Origin: Streptomyces niveus | GTDB taxonomy: Bacteria; Actinomycetota; Actinomycetes; Streptomycetales; Streptomycetaceae | Direction: 5' to 3' | DNA: 64,000 bases | NCBI RefSeq assembly: GCF_002009175.1 | Contig: NZ_CP018047.1 | Coordinates: 7,803,001-7,867,000, forward strand | Shown here: piece by piece, positions 57,163 to 64,000 of the stretch | How the letters are laid out: each line of letters begins with the position of its first letter | Numbering within the stretch: position 1 is the stretch's first letter | Notes under the pieces: model-generated | Databases searched by the model: none | Told to the model about the DNA's origin: nothing | Seen by the model: the letters and a program-made list of their open reading frames with translations, nothing else | Program-made: the position numbers and the translations under genes

Positions 57163-58014
57163 ATGGGACCGACACACGACGTGCGCACTCTCCCGCTGCC
57201 CTCGGGAGAACACGTTCCCGTGCTGGGACAGGGCACATGGGGCTGGGCGCAGGACCCGGCGCGGAGGGGGAGCGAGAAGGAGTCCCTGCTGCTGGGGATG
57301 GACCTGGGAATGACCCTGATCGACACGGCCGAGATGTACGGGCAGGGCGCCGCCGAGGAACTGGTGGGTGAAACCCTCGCCGCCCGCCGCGACGAGGCAT
57401 TCCTGGTGACGAAGGTCCTGCCGTACAACGCGGGCCGCATGGACACCGTCAACGCCTGCGAACGCAGCCTGAAACGTCTGCGGACCGACCGGATCGACCT
57501 CTACTTGCTGCACTGGCGTGCCACTGTCCCACTGGAGGAGACGGTCTCCGCGTTCGACGAACTGCTCCGCGCGGGCAAGATCCGCCACTGGGGCGTCAGC
57601 AACTTCGACCCGGCCGATCTGCGGGAGCTGGCCGAAGTGCCCGGCGGTGACGCGATCGCCGCGAACCAGGTCCTGTACAACCCGGCCCGGCGCGGCATCG
57701 AGTACGACCTGCTGCCCCTGTGCCAGGAGCGCGGCGTCCCGGTCATGGCCTATTCGCCGGTGGAGCAGGGACGGTTGCTCACCGCCCCCGTCCTGGACGC
57801 GGTGGCGGGCCGGCACGGGGTCTCGGCGGCCCAAGTGGCCCTGGCCTGGGTCCTGAGCCGCGCCGGAGTCGTCGCGATTCCCCGGGCGGGCCGGCCCGAG
57901 CACGTGCGCGACAACCACGCCGCGCTCGCGCTCACCCTCACCGAGGACGACCGCGCCGAACTCGACGCGGCGTTCCCGCCCAACCGGGGTCCGGTACCGC
58001 TGGAGATGCTGTGA
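57163..58014 (+). CDS. aldo/keto reductase
   Basis: A 283-residue NADPH-dependent reductase. The catalytic tetrad is visible: Asp and Tyr in LIDTAEMYGQG, Lys in VTKVLPYN and His in LYLLHWRA. VPVMAYSPVEQGRL and AIPRAGRPEHVRDN are the cofactor-binding segments. It is divergent from the dre-controlled methyltransferase operon and shares about 240 bp with it, so the DasR site might also affect it, though it lies well upstream. The substrate is unknown. Confidence 0.88.
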   Translation: MGPTHDVRTLPLPSGEHVPVLGQGTWGWAQDPARRGSEKESLLLGMDLGMTLIDTAEMYGQGAAEELVGETLAARRDEAFLVTKVLPYNAGRMDTVNACERSLKRLRTDRIDLYLLHWRATVPLEETVSAFDELLRAGKIRHWGVSNFDPADLRELAEVPGGDAIAANQVLYNPARRGIEYDLLPLCQERGVPVMAYSPVEQGRLLTAPVLDAVAGRHGVSAAQVALAWVLSRAGVVAIPRAGRPEHVRDNHAALALTLTEDDRAELDAAFPPNRGPVPLEML

Positions 58015-58016
58015 CC

Positions 58017-58063
58017 GGCACCCGGACCGGGACCGGGACCGGCACCGGCACCGGCACCGGGAG
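58017..58063 (+). repeat. ACCGGG/ACCGGC hexanucleotide tandem repeat
   Basis: About seven copies of ACCGGG or ACCGGC follow one another right after the aldo/keto reductase stop. This is a simple-sequence tract prone to slippage. Confidence 0.75.
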
Positions 58064-58121
58064 TCGGGTGAACCGGCGTTGCTCGTAAGCTCATCGGCGG
58101 CCCACAACAGCGGAGGCAGAG

Positions 58122-58361
58122 ATGGCGGACGATATTCTGCGGACGATCGACACGCTGGTCGCGGAGGAACACCGCCTGCGCGAACGGGCTCCCGGCAAGG
58201 GCCTCGGCGCGGAGGAACGCGCGCGGCTCCAGGACCTGGAACAGCGACTGGACCAGTGCTGGGACCTGCTGCGGCGACGCAGGGCGGGGGCCGAGAGCGG
58301 GGAGGATCCGGAGCGGGTCGAACCGCGCCCGGTCGCCGAAGTCGAGTCGTACGAACAGTAG
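58122..58361 (+). CDS. DUF2630 protein
   Basis: A 79-residue, mostly helical protein of a family common in actinobacteria: ILRTIDTLVAEEHRLRERAPGKGLGAEERARLQDLEQRLDQCWDLLRRRRA is the DUF2630 core, which should form a helical hairpin. The function is unknown. GGAGG five bases upstream is a strong ribosome-binding site. It precedes the cysteine desulfurase-like gene by 10 bp and is probably co-transcribed with it. Confidence 0.88.
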   Translation: MADDILRTIDTLVAEEHRLRERAPGKGLGAEERARLQDLEQRLDQCWDLLRRRRAGAESGEDPERVEPRPVAEVESYEQ

Positions 58362-58371
58362 AGGGGTGTAC

Positions 58372-59577
58372 ATGACGTACGACGTCGCCGCGACGCGTGC
58401 CCGGTTTCCCGCCCTGCGGGCCGGTGTCGCGCACTTCGACGGCCCTGGGGGCACACAGACGCCCACGCCCGTCATCGAGGCGATCACCGACGCGCTGAGC
58501 GGTCCCCTCTCGGTCAGGGGCTCCGTCGCGCCGGGGGAGATCAACGCCGAGACGATCGTCCGCGACTTCCGGCGGGCCATGGCCGATCTGCTGGGCGCGG
58601 AAGCCGAAGGGATCGTCGTCGGGCGCAGCGCCACACAGCTCACATACGACTTCTCCCGTGTCCTGGCCGGAAGTTGGGCACCCGGCGACGAGGTGGTCGT
58701 GAGCCGGCTGGACCACGACGCGAACATCCGCCCCTGGCTTCGGGCCGCCGAACGGGCCGGTGCCTTCGTGCGATGGGCGGACTTCGACCCGGCCACGGGC
58801 GAACTGTCACCGGAGACCGTCGGCGCCCTGCTCACCGACCGGACGCGGCTGGTCGCCGTGACCGCCGCCTCGAACCTGATCGGGACCCGGCCGGACGTCG
58901 CGGCCATCGCCGACCTGGTGCACCGGGCGGGCGCGCTGCTGTACGTGGACGGCGTCCACTTCGCGGCGCATGCCCTGGTGGACATCGCGGAACTCGGCGC
59001 GGACTTCGTCGTCTGCTCGCCGTACAAGTTCTTCGGCCCCCATCACGGTGTACTCGCCGCGTCCCCACGGCTGTTGGAGACCCTGAGACCGGACAAACTC
59101 GCCCCGTCCACCGACGCCGTACCGGAGCGCTTCGAACTCGGCACCCTGCCGTACGAAGCCCTCGCGGGCACGCGCGCCGCGGTGGACTTCCTCGCGGATC
59201 TCGTCCCCGGCACGACAGGCGAACGGCGTGACCGGCTCCGATCCGCGTACGCCGCCATCCAGGCGCACGAGAGCGCCCTGCGCGAGAGCGTCGAACAGGC
59301 GGTGTCCCAACTCGACGGCGTCACACTGCACTCCCGCGCGGCGCTGCGGACACCCACGATGCTGCTCACCTTCGACAACCACGCCGCGAGCGACGCCCAC
59401 CACTTCCTCGCCCGTTCCCGGGTCCACGCCCCGGCGGGTTCGTTCTACGCCCTGGAAGCCTCCCGCCACCTCGGCCTGGGCGACACCGGCGGCCTGCGCG
59501 TGGGCCTGTCCGCGTACAACGACGCGAACGACGTCGACCGGCTCGTGGCGGGCCTGTCGGCCTTCCTCCGCTCCTGA
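58372..59577 (+). CDS. cysteine desulfurase-like aminotransferase class V protein
   Basis: A 401-residue PLP enzyme of the CsdA/SufS-like group. FDGPGGTQTP starts the fold, RLDHDANIRPWL and LVAVTAASNLIGTRPDVAAI are typical, and the PLP Lys is in VVCSPYKFFGPHHG. The usual catalytic Cys loop near the C-terminus is not evident (SRVHAPAGSFYALEAS instead), so it may be a desulfurase-like lyase or a related transaminase rather than a sulfur donor. The ATG at 58372 is supported by AGGGG six bases upstream; a GTG at 58366 is possible. Confidence 0.87.
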   Translation: MTYDVAATRARFPALRAGVAHFDGPGGTQTPTPVIEAITDALSGPLSVRGSVAPGEINAETIVRDFRRAMADLLGAEAEGIVVGRSATQLTYDFSRVLAGSWAPGDEVVVSRLDHDANIRPWLRAAERAGAFVRWADFDPATGELSPETVGALLTDRTRLVAVTAASNLIGTRPDVAAIADLVHRAGALLYVDGVHFAAHALVDIAELGADFVVCSPYKFFGPHHGVLAASPRLLETLRPDKLAPSTDAVPERFELGTLPYEALAGTRAAVDFLADLVPGTTGERRDRLRSAYAAIQAHESALRESVEQAVSQLDGVTLHSRAALRTPTMLLTFDNHAASDAHHFLARSRVHAPAGSFYALEASRHLGLGDTGGLRVGLSAYNDANDVDRLVAGLSAFLRS

Positions 59578-59591
59578 GCCGGCCGGCGCGG

Positions 59592-60137
59592 ATGAGGGTG
59601 GGGACCGAGGAGACCCGTCTTGTCGTCCTGCGGGGCAACAGTGCCTCGGGCAAGTCGACCGTCGCGGCCACGGTCCGGGAGCGGTTCGGCCGTGGTCTGG
59701 CGCTCGTCGGTCAGGACAATCTCCGGCGTGTCGTGCTCCGCGAACGCGACCGTCCCGGCGCGGCGAACATCGGCCTGATCGACACCGTCGCCCGGTACTC
59801 GCTCGACGCGGGCTTTCATGTCCTGGTCGAGGGCATCCTCTACGCCGACCACTACGGGCCCATGCTCGCCGCGCTGCGCGCGGACCATCGCGGCCCGACA
59901 CGCGGCTACTACCTCGACGTCCCCTTCGAGGAGACCCTGGCCCGGCACGCCGGCAAACCCCAGGCGGGGGAGTACGGCGAGAGGGAGATGCGCGACTGGT
60001 ACCGGCGGCTCGATCTTCTGCCGGCCGGCGACGAGACCGTCATCGGCGCGGACAGTGCACTGGCCGACACGGTCGAGCGCATCATGGTCGACACCGGGCT
60101 TGCCCGACTCCCCCCGCATGACCGAGGGTTGGCGTGA
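59592..60137 (+). CDS. P-loop kinase-like protein
   Basis: A 181-residue protein with Walker A GNSASGKST near the N-terminus, ALVGQDNLRRVVLRERD and VLVEGILYADHYG as the likely acceptor and Walker B regions. The small size and layout resemble the family of predicted zeta-toxin/kinase-like phosphotransferases. The acceptor is unknown. It follows the desulfurase-like gene by 14 bp. It is related in size and fold, but not closely in sequence, to the P-loop protein at 21707-22273. Confidence 0.82.
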   Translation: MRVGTEETRLVVLRGNSASGKSTVAATVRERFGRGLALVGQDNLRRVVLRERDRPGAANIGLIDTVARYSLDAGFHVLVEGILYADHYGPMLAALRADHRGPTRGYYLDVPFEETLARHAGKPQAGEYGEREMRDWYRRLDLLPAGDETVIGADSALADTVERIMVDTGLARLPPHDRGLA

Positions 60138-60188
60138 GCGGGCACCACGTCATGTCCGGTGCCGGGGGCGGACGGGGGTGGGGCGCGG

Positions 60189-61046
60189 GTGTACGGCCAA
60201 GAGGTGCTGGTGGGTTGGTGTGTGGTGCTCGGCGGGCTGGCGCTGGTGGGTTACGGGCGGTCCTTCGCCGGGGTGACCCGGGCCCAGCGGATGGTCCGGG
60301 TGCCCGGCCGGATCGTGGCGGTCGAGGAGCCCGCGCACGACGGGCGTAAGGGAACGGGCATTCCGGTGCTGATCTCCTTCCAGGACCCTTCCACCGGGCA
60401 GGAGTTCACCCTCCCCAAAAAGGACGGCAACGGACTCCCGATCGACGTCGCCTGGAAGGGCCGGGAGATCGGGATACTCTTCCGGCCCGGCCGGCCCGAG
60501 GAGTTCCGTGCCACCTTCGATCCCGAATACGGGCGCCACGGCGTCGCCCTGCCGAATTTCGCGGTCTTTCTCGTTTACGCGGCGCTGGTGACCAGCGCCG
60601 CGCTCACCTGGGGCTATCAGTGGGGGCTGATCGGCGCCGGAGTCCCGTGGACCGTGTTGGCGGCCGTCGCGTCCCGCCACGAGATCAGCCTTGCGAGGGC
60701 GCGGATCGCCAGGCTGTCCGCCGCGCCCGCCGTTCCGGGCCGAATCGTCTCCGTGACGCGGTCCGTCTACACCGACCAGGACGGCACGCTCGTCTCCTTC
60801 GCCCCGGTCGTGTCGTTCACCACCCACGAGGACACGACCGTCATCGGTTTCTGCCCCTTCGACGTGCCGGACCCCAGCGCCTCACGCGGACGCGAGGTGA
60901 CGGTCCGTTACCAGCCGGGCGACCCCGCCGAGTTCACCCTCGACCTGTCGGACTCCCGCCGTGACCTGTGGGCGGTCGTCCGCTTCGATCTGTCGGTGCT
61001 GCTGATCGGGGTGGCGGCGGTCGTCGCGGGGGTGTACCTGCTGTGA
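60189..61046 (+). CDS. DUF3592-like membrane protein
   Basis: A 285-residue protein with an N-terminal helix (about 5-22), two soluble beta-rich stretches that look like a duplicated DUF3592 fold (PGRIVAVEEPAHDG to RPGRPEEFRATFDPE, and PGRIVSVTRSVYTDQDG to YQPGDPAEFTLDLSD), a middle hydrophobic pair (about 120-160) and a C-terminal helix. The function is unknown. The GTG at 60189 is chosen because it opens the first helix; a GTG at 60159 is an alternative. Confidence 0.75.
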   Translation: MYGQEVLVGWCVVLGGLALVGYGRSFAGVTRAQRMVRVPGRIVAVEEPAHDGRKGTGIPVLISFQDPSTGQEFTLPKKDGNGLPIDVAWKGREIGILFRPGRPEEFRATFDPEYGRHGVALPNFAVFLVYAALVTSAALTWGYQWGLIGAGVPWTVLAAVASRHEISLARARIARLSAAPAVPGRIVSVTRSVYTDQDGTLVSFAPVVSFTTHEDTTVIGFCPFDVPDPSASRGREVTVRYQPGDPAEFTLDLSDSRRDLWAVVRFDLSVLLIGVAAVVAGVYLL

Positions 61047-61130
61047 GCGCGGCGACAGCCGAAGCGACGAGCCGCACCGTCCAACAGCGGTCATTGCTCA
61101 AGCTGTCCGAACTGCTCAAGTGGCCCGGCC

Positions 61131-61922
61131 TCACCCCCGGATCATCGACATCAGCAGTTGGTGGGTCTCCTCGTCGGCCGCCGCCACCAGTCCGTGGCCT
61201 CCCCGACCGATCGCGGTGCCGTCGATCCCCGTCACCACGCAGCCGGCCGCCCGGCACAGAGCGATGCCGGCGGCGAAATGGACGCTCTCGGACAGGTCGC
61301 CGCCGACCGCGACGTACGCCGCGCGTCTGCCGGCGGCGACCCATGTCAGCGCGAGTGACGTGGAGGCGACGCGGGGCCGGAACCGTTCGGCGAATCCGGG
61401 GTGGGCCAGCAGGTCCACCGCGCGGAAGCCGGGTGCGTGGGGGAGCGGCGGGTCGAGGTCGACGTCCACGAGCCCGGTCGCGGACGTGGGCGCCAGCGGG
61501 GCGTCCGTACCGTCGCGCCGTACCTGCGCCGACCGGCCGTCGGTGAAGAAGATCTCGCCGCTGAACGGGTCGGCCACCGCCGCCGCACCGCCGCGCAGAG
61601 CCACGTTGACGGCCACCAGCATCGTGCCGGAGGCGAAGTTCAGCGTGCCGCACAGGGGATCGACCAGCCACTGGCGCTCGGAGTCGGCGGGACCCTGCTG
61701 CCCGCCCTCCTCGCCCAGGACGGCGTCATCGGGCCGCGCGGCACGGATGACGCCGAGAATCGTCTTCTCCGCCTCCAGATCGGCGGCGGTGGCGAAGTCC
61801 CCGCCGCCCTTGTCGACGCGGCTGAGCGGCCGGCCGTACATACCGCGCACAACGTCCGCGCCGGCACCGGCCGCGGCGGTCGCGACCCCGGCATCGTCAA
61901 GGCCCGCATACGAGTTGGTCAT
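61131..61922 (-). CDS. inositol monophosphatase-family protein with altered active site
   Basis: A 263-residue member of the IMPase fold. The first metal motif GEEGGQ is intact and WLVDPLCGTLNFASG is the family's DPxDGTxNF site, but the second Asp is Cys91. The C-terminal WDxAAG motif reads SVHFAAG, so the metal-binding Asp there is His215. Two of the usual metal ligands are therefore lost, and classical phosphatase activity is doubtful; a changed substrate or a regulatory role is possible. The ATG at 61922 is preferred to an upstream start at 61970. Confidence 0.82.
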   Translation of the reverse strand: MTNSYAGLDDAGVATAAAGAGADVVRGMYGRPLSRVDKGGGDFATAADLEAEKTILGVIRAARPDDAVLGEEGGQQGPADSERQWLVDPLCGTLNFASGTMLVAVNVALRGGAAAVADPFSGEIFFTDGRSAQVRRDGTDAPLAPTSATGLVDVDLDPPLPHAPGFRAVDLLAHPGFAERFRPRVASTSLALTWVAAGRRAAYVAVGGDLSESVHFAAGIALCRAAGCVVTGIDGTAIGRGGHGLVAAADEETHQLLMSMIRG

Positions 61923-61971
61923 GTCACGCAGAATATCGGCGAGTTGAGCGGCGGCGCGGCGCACCGCCAAG

Positions 61972-62844
61972 TCAACGCGCGCGCGGCTTGGGCGGGGAGG
62001 TGCCCGACGCCAGAGGGGAGCGGGCCAGTTCGATACAGCCCGCGGTGATCAGGGCGATCGCGATGAGTTCGGGCAGCAGCCACCAGCCGGTACGCACGCT
62101 CTCACCGAACAGCGTCACACCGTAGGTGATGCTGATCAGCGCGTCGCCGAGCGTCAGCATCGGCTGGGACGCGACCAGGGAGCCCGCCTGGAGGGCGTTC
62201 TGGAGCAGGAACAGCGCGCCGATCCCGGCGACCGCCGTGGCGTACAGCTGCCAGGACGAGAAGAACGCGGTGACCCCCGACCCTCCTTCGAGCCGGGCCA
62301 CCGCGTCCTTGAGGAGGGCTGCCGTCAGCGCGTACGCGCAGGCCGCCGCGAGTCCCAGCAGTGCGGCACGCGTGTTCTTCCGGGTCCGGAGCGCGACGGC
62401 GATCAGCAGGGCCTCGAAGAGTCCGGTGACGATCAGCGCCGGGATCCACGAAAGATCCTCGACCGTCTCACTGCCACCGGTCGGCGCCGCCGATCCGAGG
62501 CCCACCGCCAGACCCACGGTCACCGCCGCCACGCCGTACCAGGTGGCGCGTGGCAGGCGGGAGTGGAAGGCGTAGCTCGCGATCAGCAGCGTCATGGGCA
62601 GCTCGATGACGAAGATCGGCTGTACGACGGCGATGGGACCGGTCGCCAGCGCCACCGCCTGGCAGACCGCCGCCACCATCACGAGCCCGATCCCGGCGAG
62701 CCAGACGGGCTTGCGGAGCAGATGCCCGATCAGCGACAGGCGCATGGCGTCGGAGTCGGGAGCGGTGGCCGCGGCACGCCGCTGGAGCACGGAGGCGGAG
62801 CCGTTGCTGATCGCGGTCAGCACGGCGAACAGGACACTGATCAC
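61972..62844 (-). CDS. DMT-superfamily membrane protein
   Basis: A 290-residue, nine- to ten-helix protein. FAVLTAISNGSASVLQRRAA in helix 1 and VALATGPIAVVQPIFVIELPMTLLI in helix 3 match the DMT/magnesium-transporter-NIPA-like group common in Streptomyces. The second half repeats the pattern (ALQAGSLVASQPMLTLGDALISITYGVTLFGE). The substrate is unknown. It lies 49 bp upstream of the IMPase-like gene on the same strand and is probably co-transcribed with it. Confidence 0.85.
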   Translation of the reverse strand: MISVLFAVLTAISNGSASVLQRRAAATAPDSDAMRLSLIGHLLRKPVWLAGIGLVMVAAVCQAVALATGPIAVVQPIFVIELPMTLLIASYAFHSRLPRATWYGVAAVTVGLAVGLGSAAPTGGSETVEDLSWIPALIVTGLFEALLIAVALRTRKNTRAALLGLAAACAYALTAALLKDAVARLEGGSGVTAFFSSWQLYATAVAGIGALFLLQNALQAGSLVASQPMLTLGDALISITYGVTLFGESVRTGWWLLPELIAIALITAGCIELARSPLASGTSPPKPRAR

Positions 62845-62932
62845 CGCCCCATCATGCGGGCGGGGTGCGCCGGGGCCGCTCTCATCGCGGGCGATGCGGC
62901 CGCGCGGGGGCCGAACGGGTTACCCGCCCGGT

Positions 62933-63010
62933 CCCCGACCTCCGGCTCCCGACCTCCGACCCCCGACCTCCGGCTCCCGGCCCCCGGCTCCCGGCGCCCG
63001 GCGCCCGGCG
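62933..63010. repeat. imperfect tandem repeats between the DMT and ceramidase genes
   Basis: CCCCGACCTCCGGCTCCCG occurs at 62933-62951 and again at 62961-62979, followed by repeated CCCGGCG units up to the ceramidase stop. It is a non-coding C-rich slippage tract. Confidence 0.7.
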
Positions 63011-63012
63011 CC

Positions 63013-64000
63013 TCAGTTCACCGTGAACGTCGGGGACGTCCCCGTGAACGGCGTGATCTTTCCGAACAGGTTCTTCGCGTCACCGTGGTGCACGATCCGG
63101 TAGGTTCCGGCAGCGGTGTCGGCGCCGATGTCCCAGGTGACCGTGGCTTTCGACGTGCCGGTGAGCCCGTTGATCCGCGTCCACCGGTACTTGGTCCGCC
63201 AGTCGCCGTCGTCCAGGATCCGCACCCACCTCCCGTCGACCAGCCGCTGCACCTCCAGGAAGGTGCCGCCGCGGCGCAGGTTGTTCTTCGGATGACCGGT
63301 CGCGAACTCGACCGTCGCGGTCCGGCCGCGGGTGTACGACGCGTCCGGCGGGGTCAGGACGGAACCGAACGCGCTGTTGGGCGGCGGGTTGTCGTAGACG
63401 ACACCGGTCTGGAAGTTGAACTGCCGCCCCGACTCGTCCGGCGGCGCGGTCCCCCGGTCGATCGTGGTGCCGTCGCGCAGGGACGCCGCGACCCGCGCGT
63501 ACTCCTGCTGGTAGGCGGGCAGCGTGTAGCGGCCGTAGAGGGTGGAGCCGCCCTCGTACTGCTGGGAGTCGTACTCCTCCGGCGTCGTCACGTACTGGCT
63601 GTAGGAGTTGGCGTACCCCTGGAGCAGCACCCGGTCGAGCGGGACACCCAGTTGCTCCGCCACGGTGCGGCGGACCCGGAGCCCGGAGGTGATGGTGAAC
63701 TCCCCCGGACCGGCCACGAGATGGAGATCGCCGATCTTCATGATCTGCAGGGGCAGGATCTTCGGGGTGACCGGGTGGACGTTGCTCAGCAGACCCGTGG
63801 GGACGAGGCTCGCCTTCGGATACTGGCACGTCGCGAGCCAGGCGGGCGTGTCGATGTGCAGCGCTTCGATGATGGAGGCGACCGGGGTGCGCATGCCCTC
63901 CTCGAAACCGGGGATCGCCGGACCGTCCTCGACGCTGCCCGCGAGCGTGGACGCGCCCACGACGGCGGGGCAGGTGCGGTGCTCCTTGCCGTCCGGGGTG
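63013..64000 (-). CDS. neutral/alkaline ceramidase, C-terminal part
   Basis: The 3' part of a gene that begins to the right of the window; the frame is open to base 64000. It would hydrolyse ceramide to sphingosine and fatty acid, or a similar amide, and such enzymes are usually secreted. VAGPGEFTITSGLRVRRTVA and VLLQGYANSYSQYVTTPEEYDSQQYEGGSTLYG are conserved neutral-ceramidase stretches, and the C-terminal Ig-like domain (GRTATVEFATGHPKNNLRRGGTFLEVQ onward) is complete. The catalytic Ser region is outside the window. About 329 residues are visible. Confidence 0.9.
   Translation of the reverse strand, partial: TPDGKEHRTCPAVVGASTLAGSVEDGPAIPGFEEGMRTPVASIIEALHIDTPAWLATCQYPKASLVPTGLLSNVHPVTPKILPLQIMKIGDLHLVAGPGEFTITSGLRVRRTVAEQLGVPLDRVLLQGYANSYSQYVTTPEEYDSQQYEGGSTLYGRYTLPAYQQEYARVAASLRDGTTIDRGTAPPDESGRQFNFQTGVVYDNPPPNSAFGSVLTPPDASYTRGRTATVEFATGHPKNNLRRGGTFLEVQRLVDGRWVRILDDGDWRTKYRWTRINGLTGTSKATVTWDIGADTAAGTYRIVHHGDAKNLFGKITPFTGTSPTFTVN

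Noticed and set aside
62933..63010. CRISPR-like array in the C-rich repeats
   Set aside because: The repeat copies are few, differ in length and have no unique spacers. They fit slippage of a simple sequence.

Overview
The window is high-GC actinobacterial DNA and reads as a Streptomyces chromosome. The genes use GTG and TTG starts freely. Exported proteins carry twin-arginine signals or lipoboxes. Streptomyces-style families recur: an XRE/DUF5753 regulator, DUF397, DUF6191, DUF2630, a CGNR regulator and an ECF41-type sigma factor. There are also two DasR-type (dre) operators. I saw no rRNA, tRNA, CRISPR array, insertion sequence or phage gene. The content suits an accessory or arm-proximal region rich in sugar use, small-molecule efflux and local regulators. 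The first and last genes run off the window.

Left part (1-11.8 kb): the 3' end of an ACC deaminase gene, a secreted beta-carbonic anhydrase, a DUF1232 protein, a NodB-family lipoprotein, a putative DNA-binding protein behind three 18-bp-phased repeats, a D-cysteine desulfhydrase-like enzyme, an NhaA antiporter fused to a DsbA-like domain, a 2OG-Fe(II) oxygenase, a CGNR regulator with an alpha/beta hydrolase, an anti-sigma-type ATPase, and a short editing-less threonyl-tRNA synthetase. The synthetase is preceded by a 16-codon leader peptide with three consecutive Thr codons, a strong hairpin and a hairpin over its ribosome-binding site.

Middle (12-32 kb): a secreted GH2 enzyme (PA14 + GH2 + LamG), an aldo/keto reductase, a secreted GH19 chitinase with a dre site in its promoter, an XRE regulator and distant DUF397 partner, GNAT, a type-B L31 gene with a sigma-R-like promoter, VOC and P-loop enzymes, and a pentose operon (LacI regulator, ribokinase, RpiB-type isomerase, MHS-type transporter) with tandem operators. 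Then come an SDR, a divergent EamA exporter/MarR pair and an ArsR-MFS operon behind a 36-bp palindrome.

Right part (32-64 kb): NmrA-type oxidoreductase, FUSC-type membrane protein, MerR/old-yellow-enzyme pair, lactonase, L,D-transpeptidase lipoprotein, secreted amidase, ECF41 sigma factor, TMEM175-like channel, and a self-contained SRPBCC-DUF4166-TetR operon with two reverse-complementary operators. An arabinoside-type uptake operon follows (GH51, cytoplasmic GH2, ABC binding protein, two permeases, no ATPase). After an FMN reductase and a MHYT protein comes a three-gene operon of a NodS-like methyltransferase, a DUF1796 protein and a PIG-L deacetylase. Its promoter carries a second near-consensus dre site, which suggests GlcNAc-linked control. 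The window ends with an aldo/keto reductase, DUF2630, a cysteine desulfurase-like enzyme, a P-loop kinase, a DUF3592-like protein, an odd IMPase lacking metal ligands, a DMT protein and the 3' part of a neutral ceramidase gene.

The strongest candidates for something undescribed are the thrS attenuator and the dre-controlled methyltransferase/DUF1796/PIG-L operon. All functional calls come from reading motifs by eye; no database search was run.
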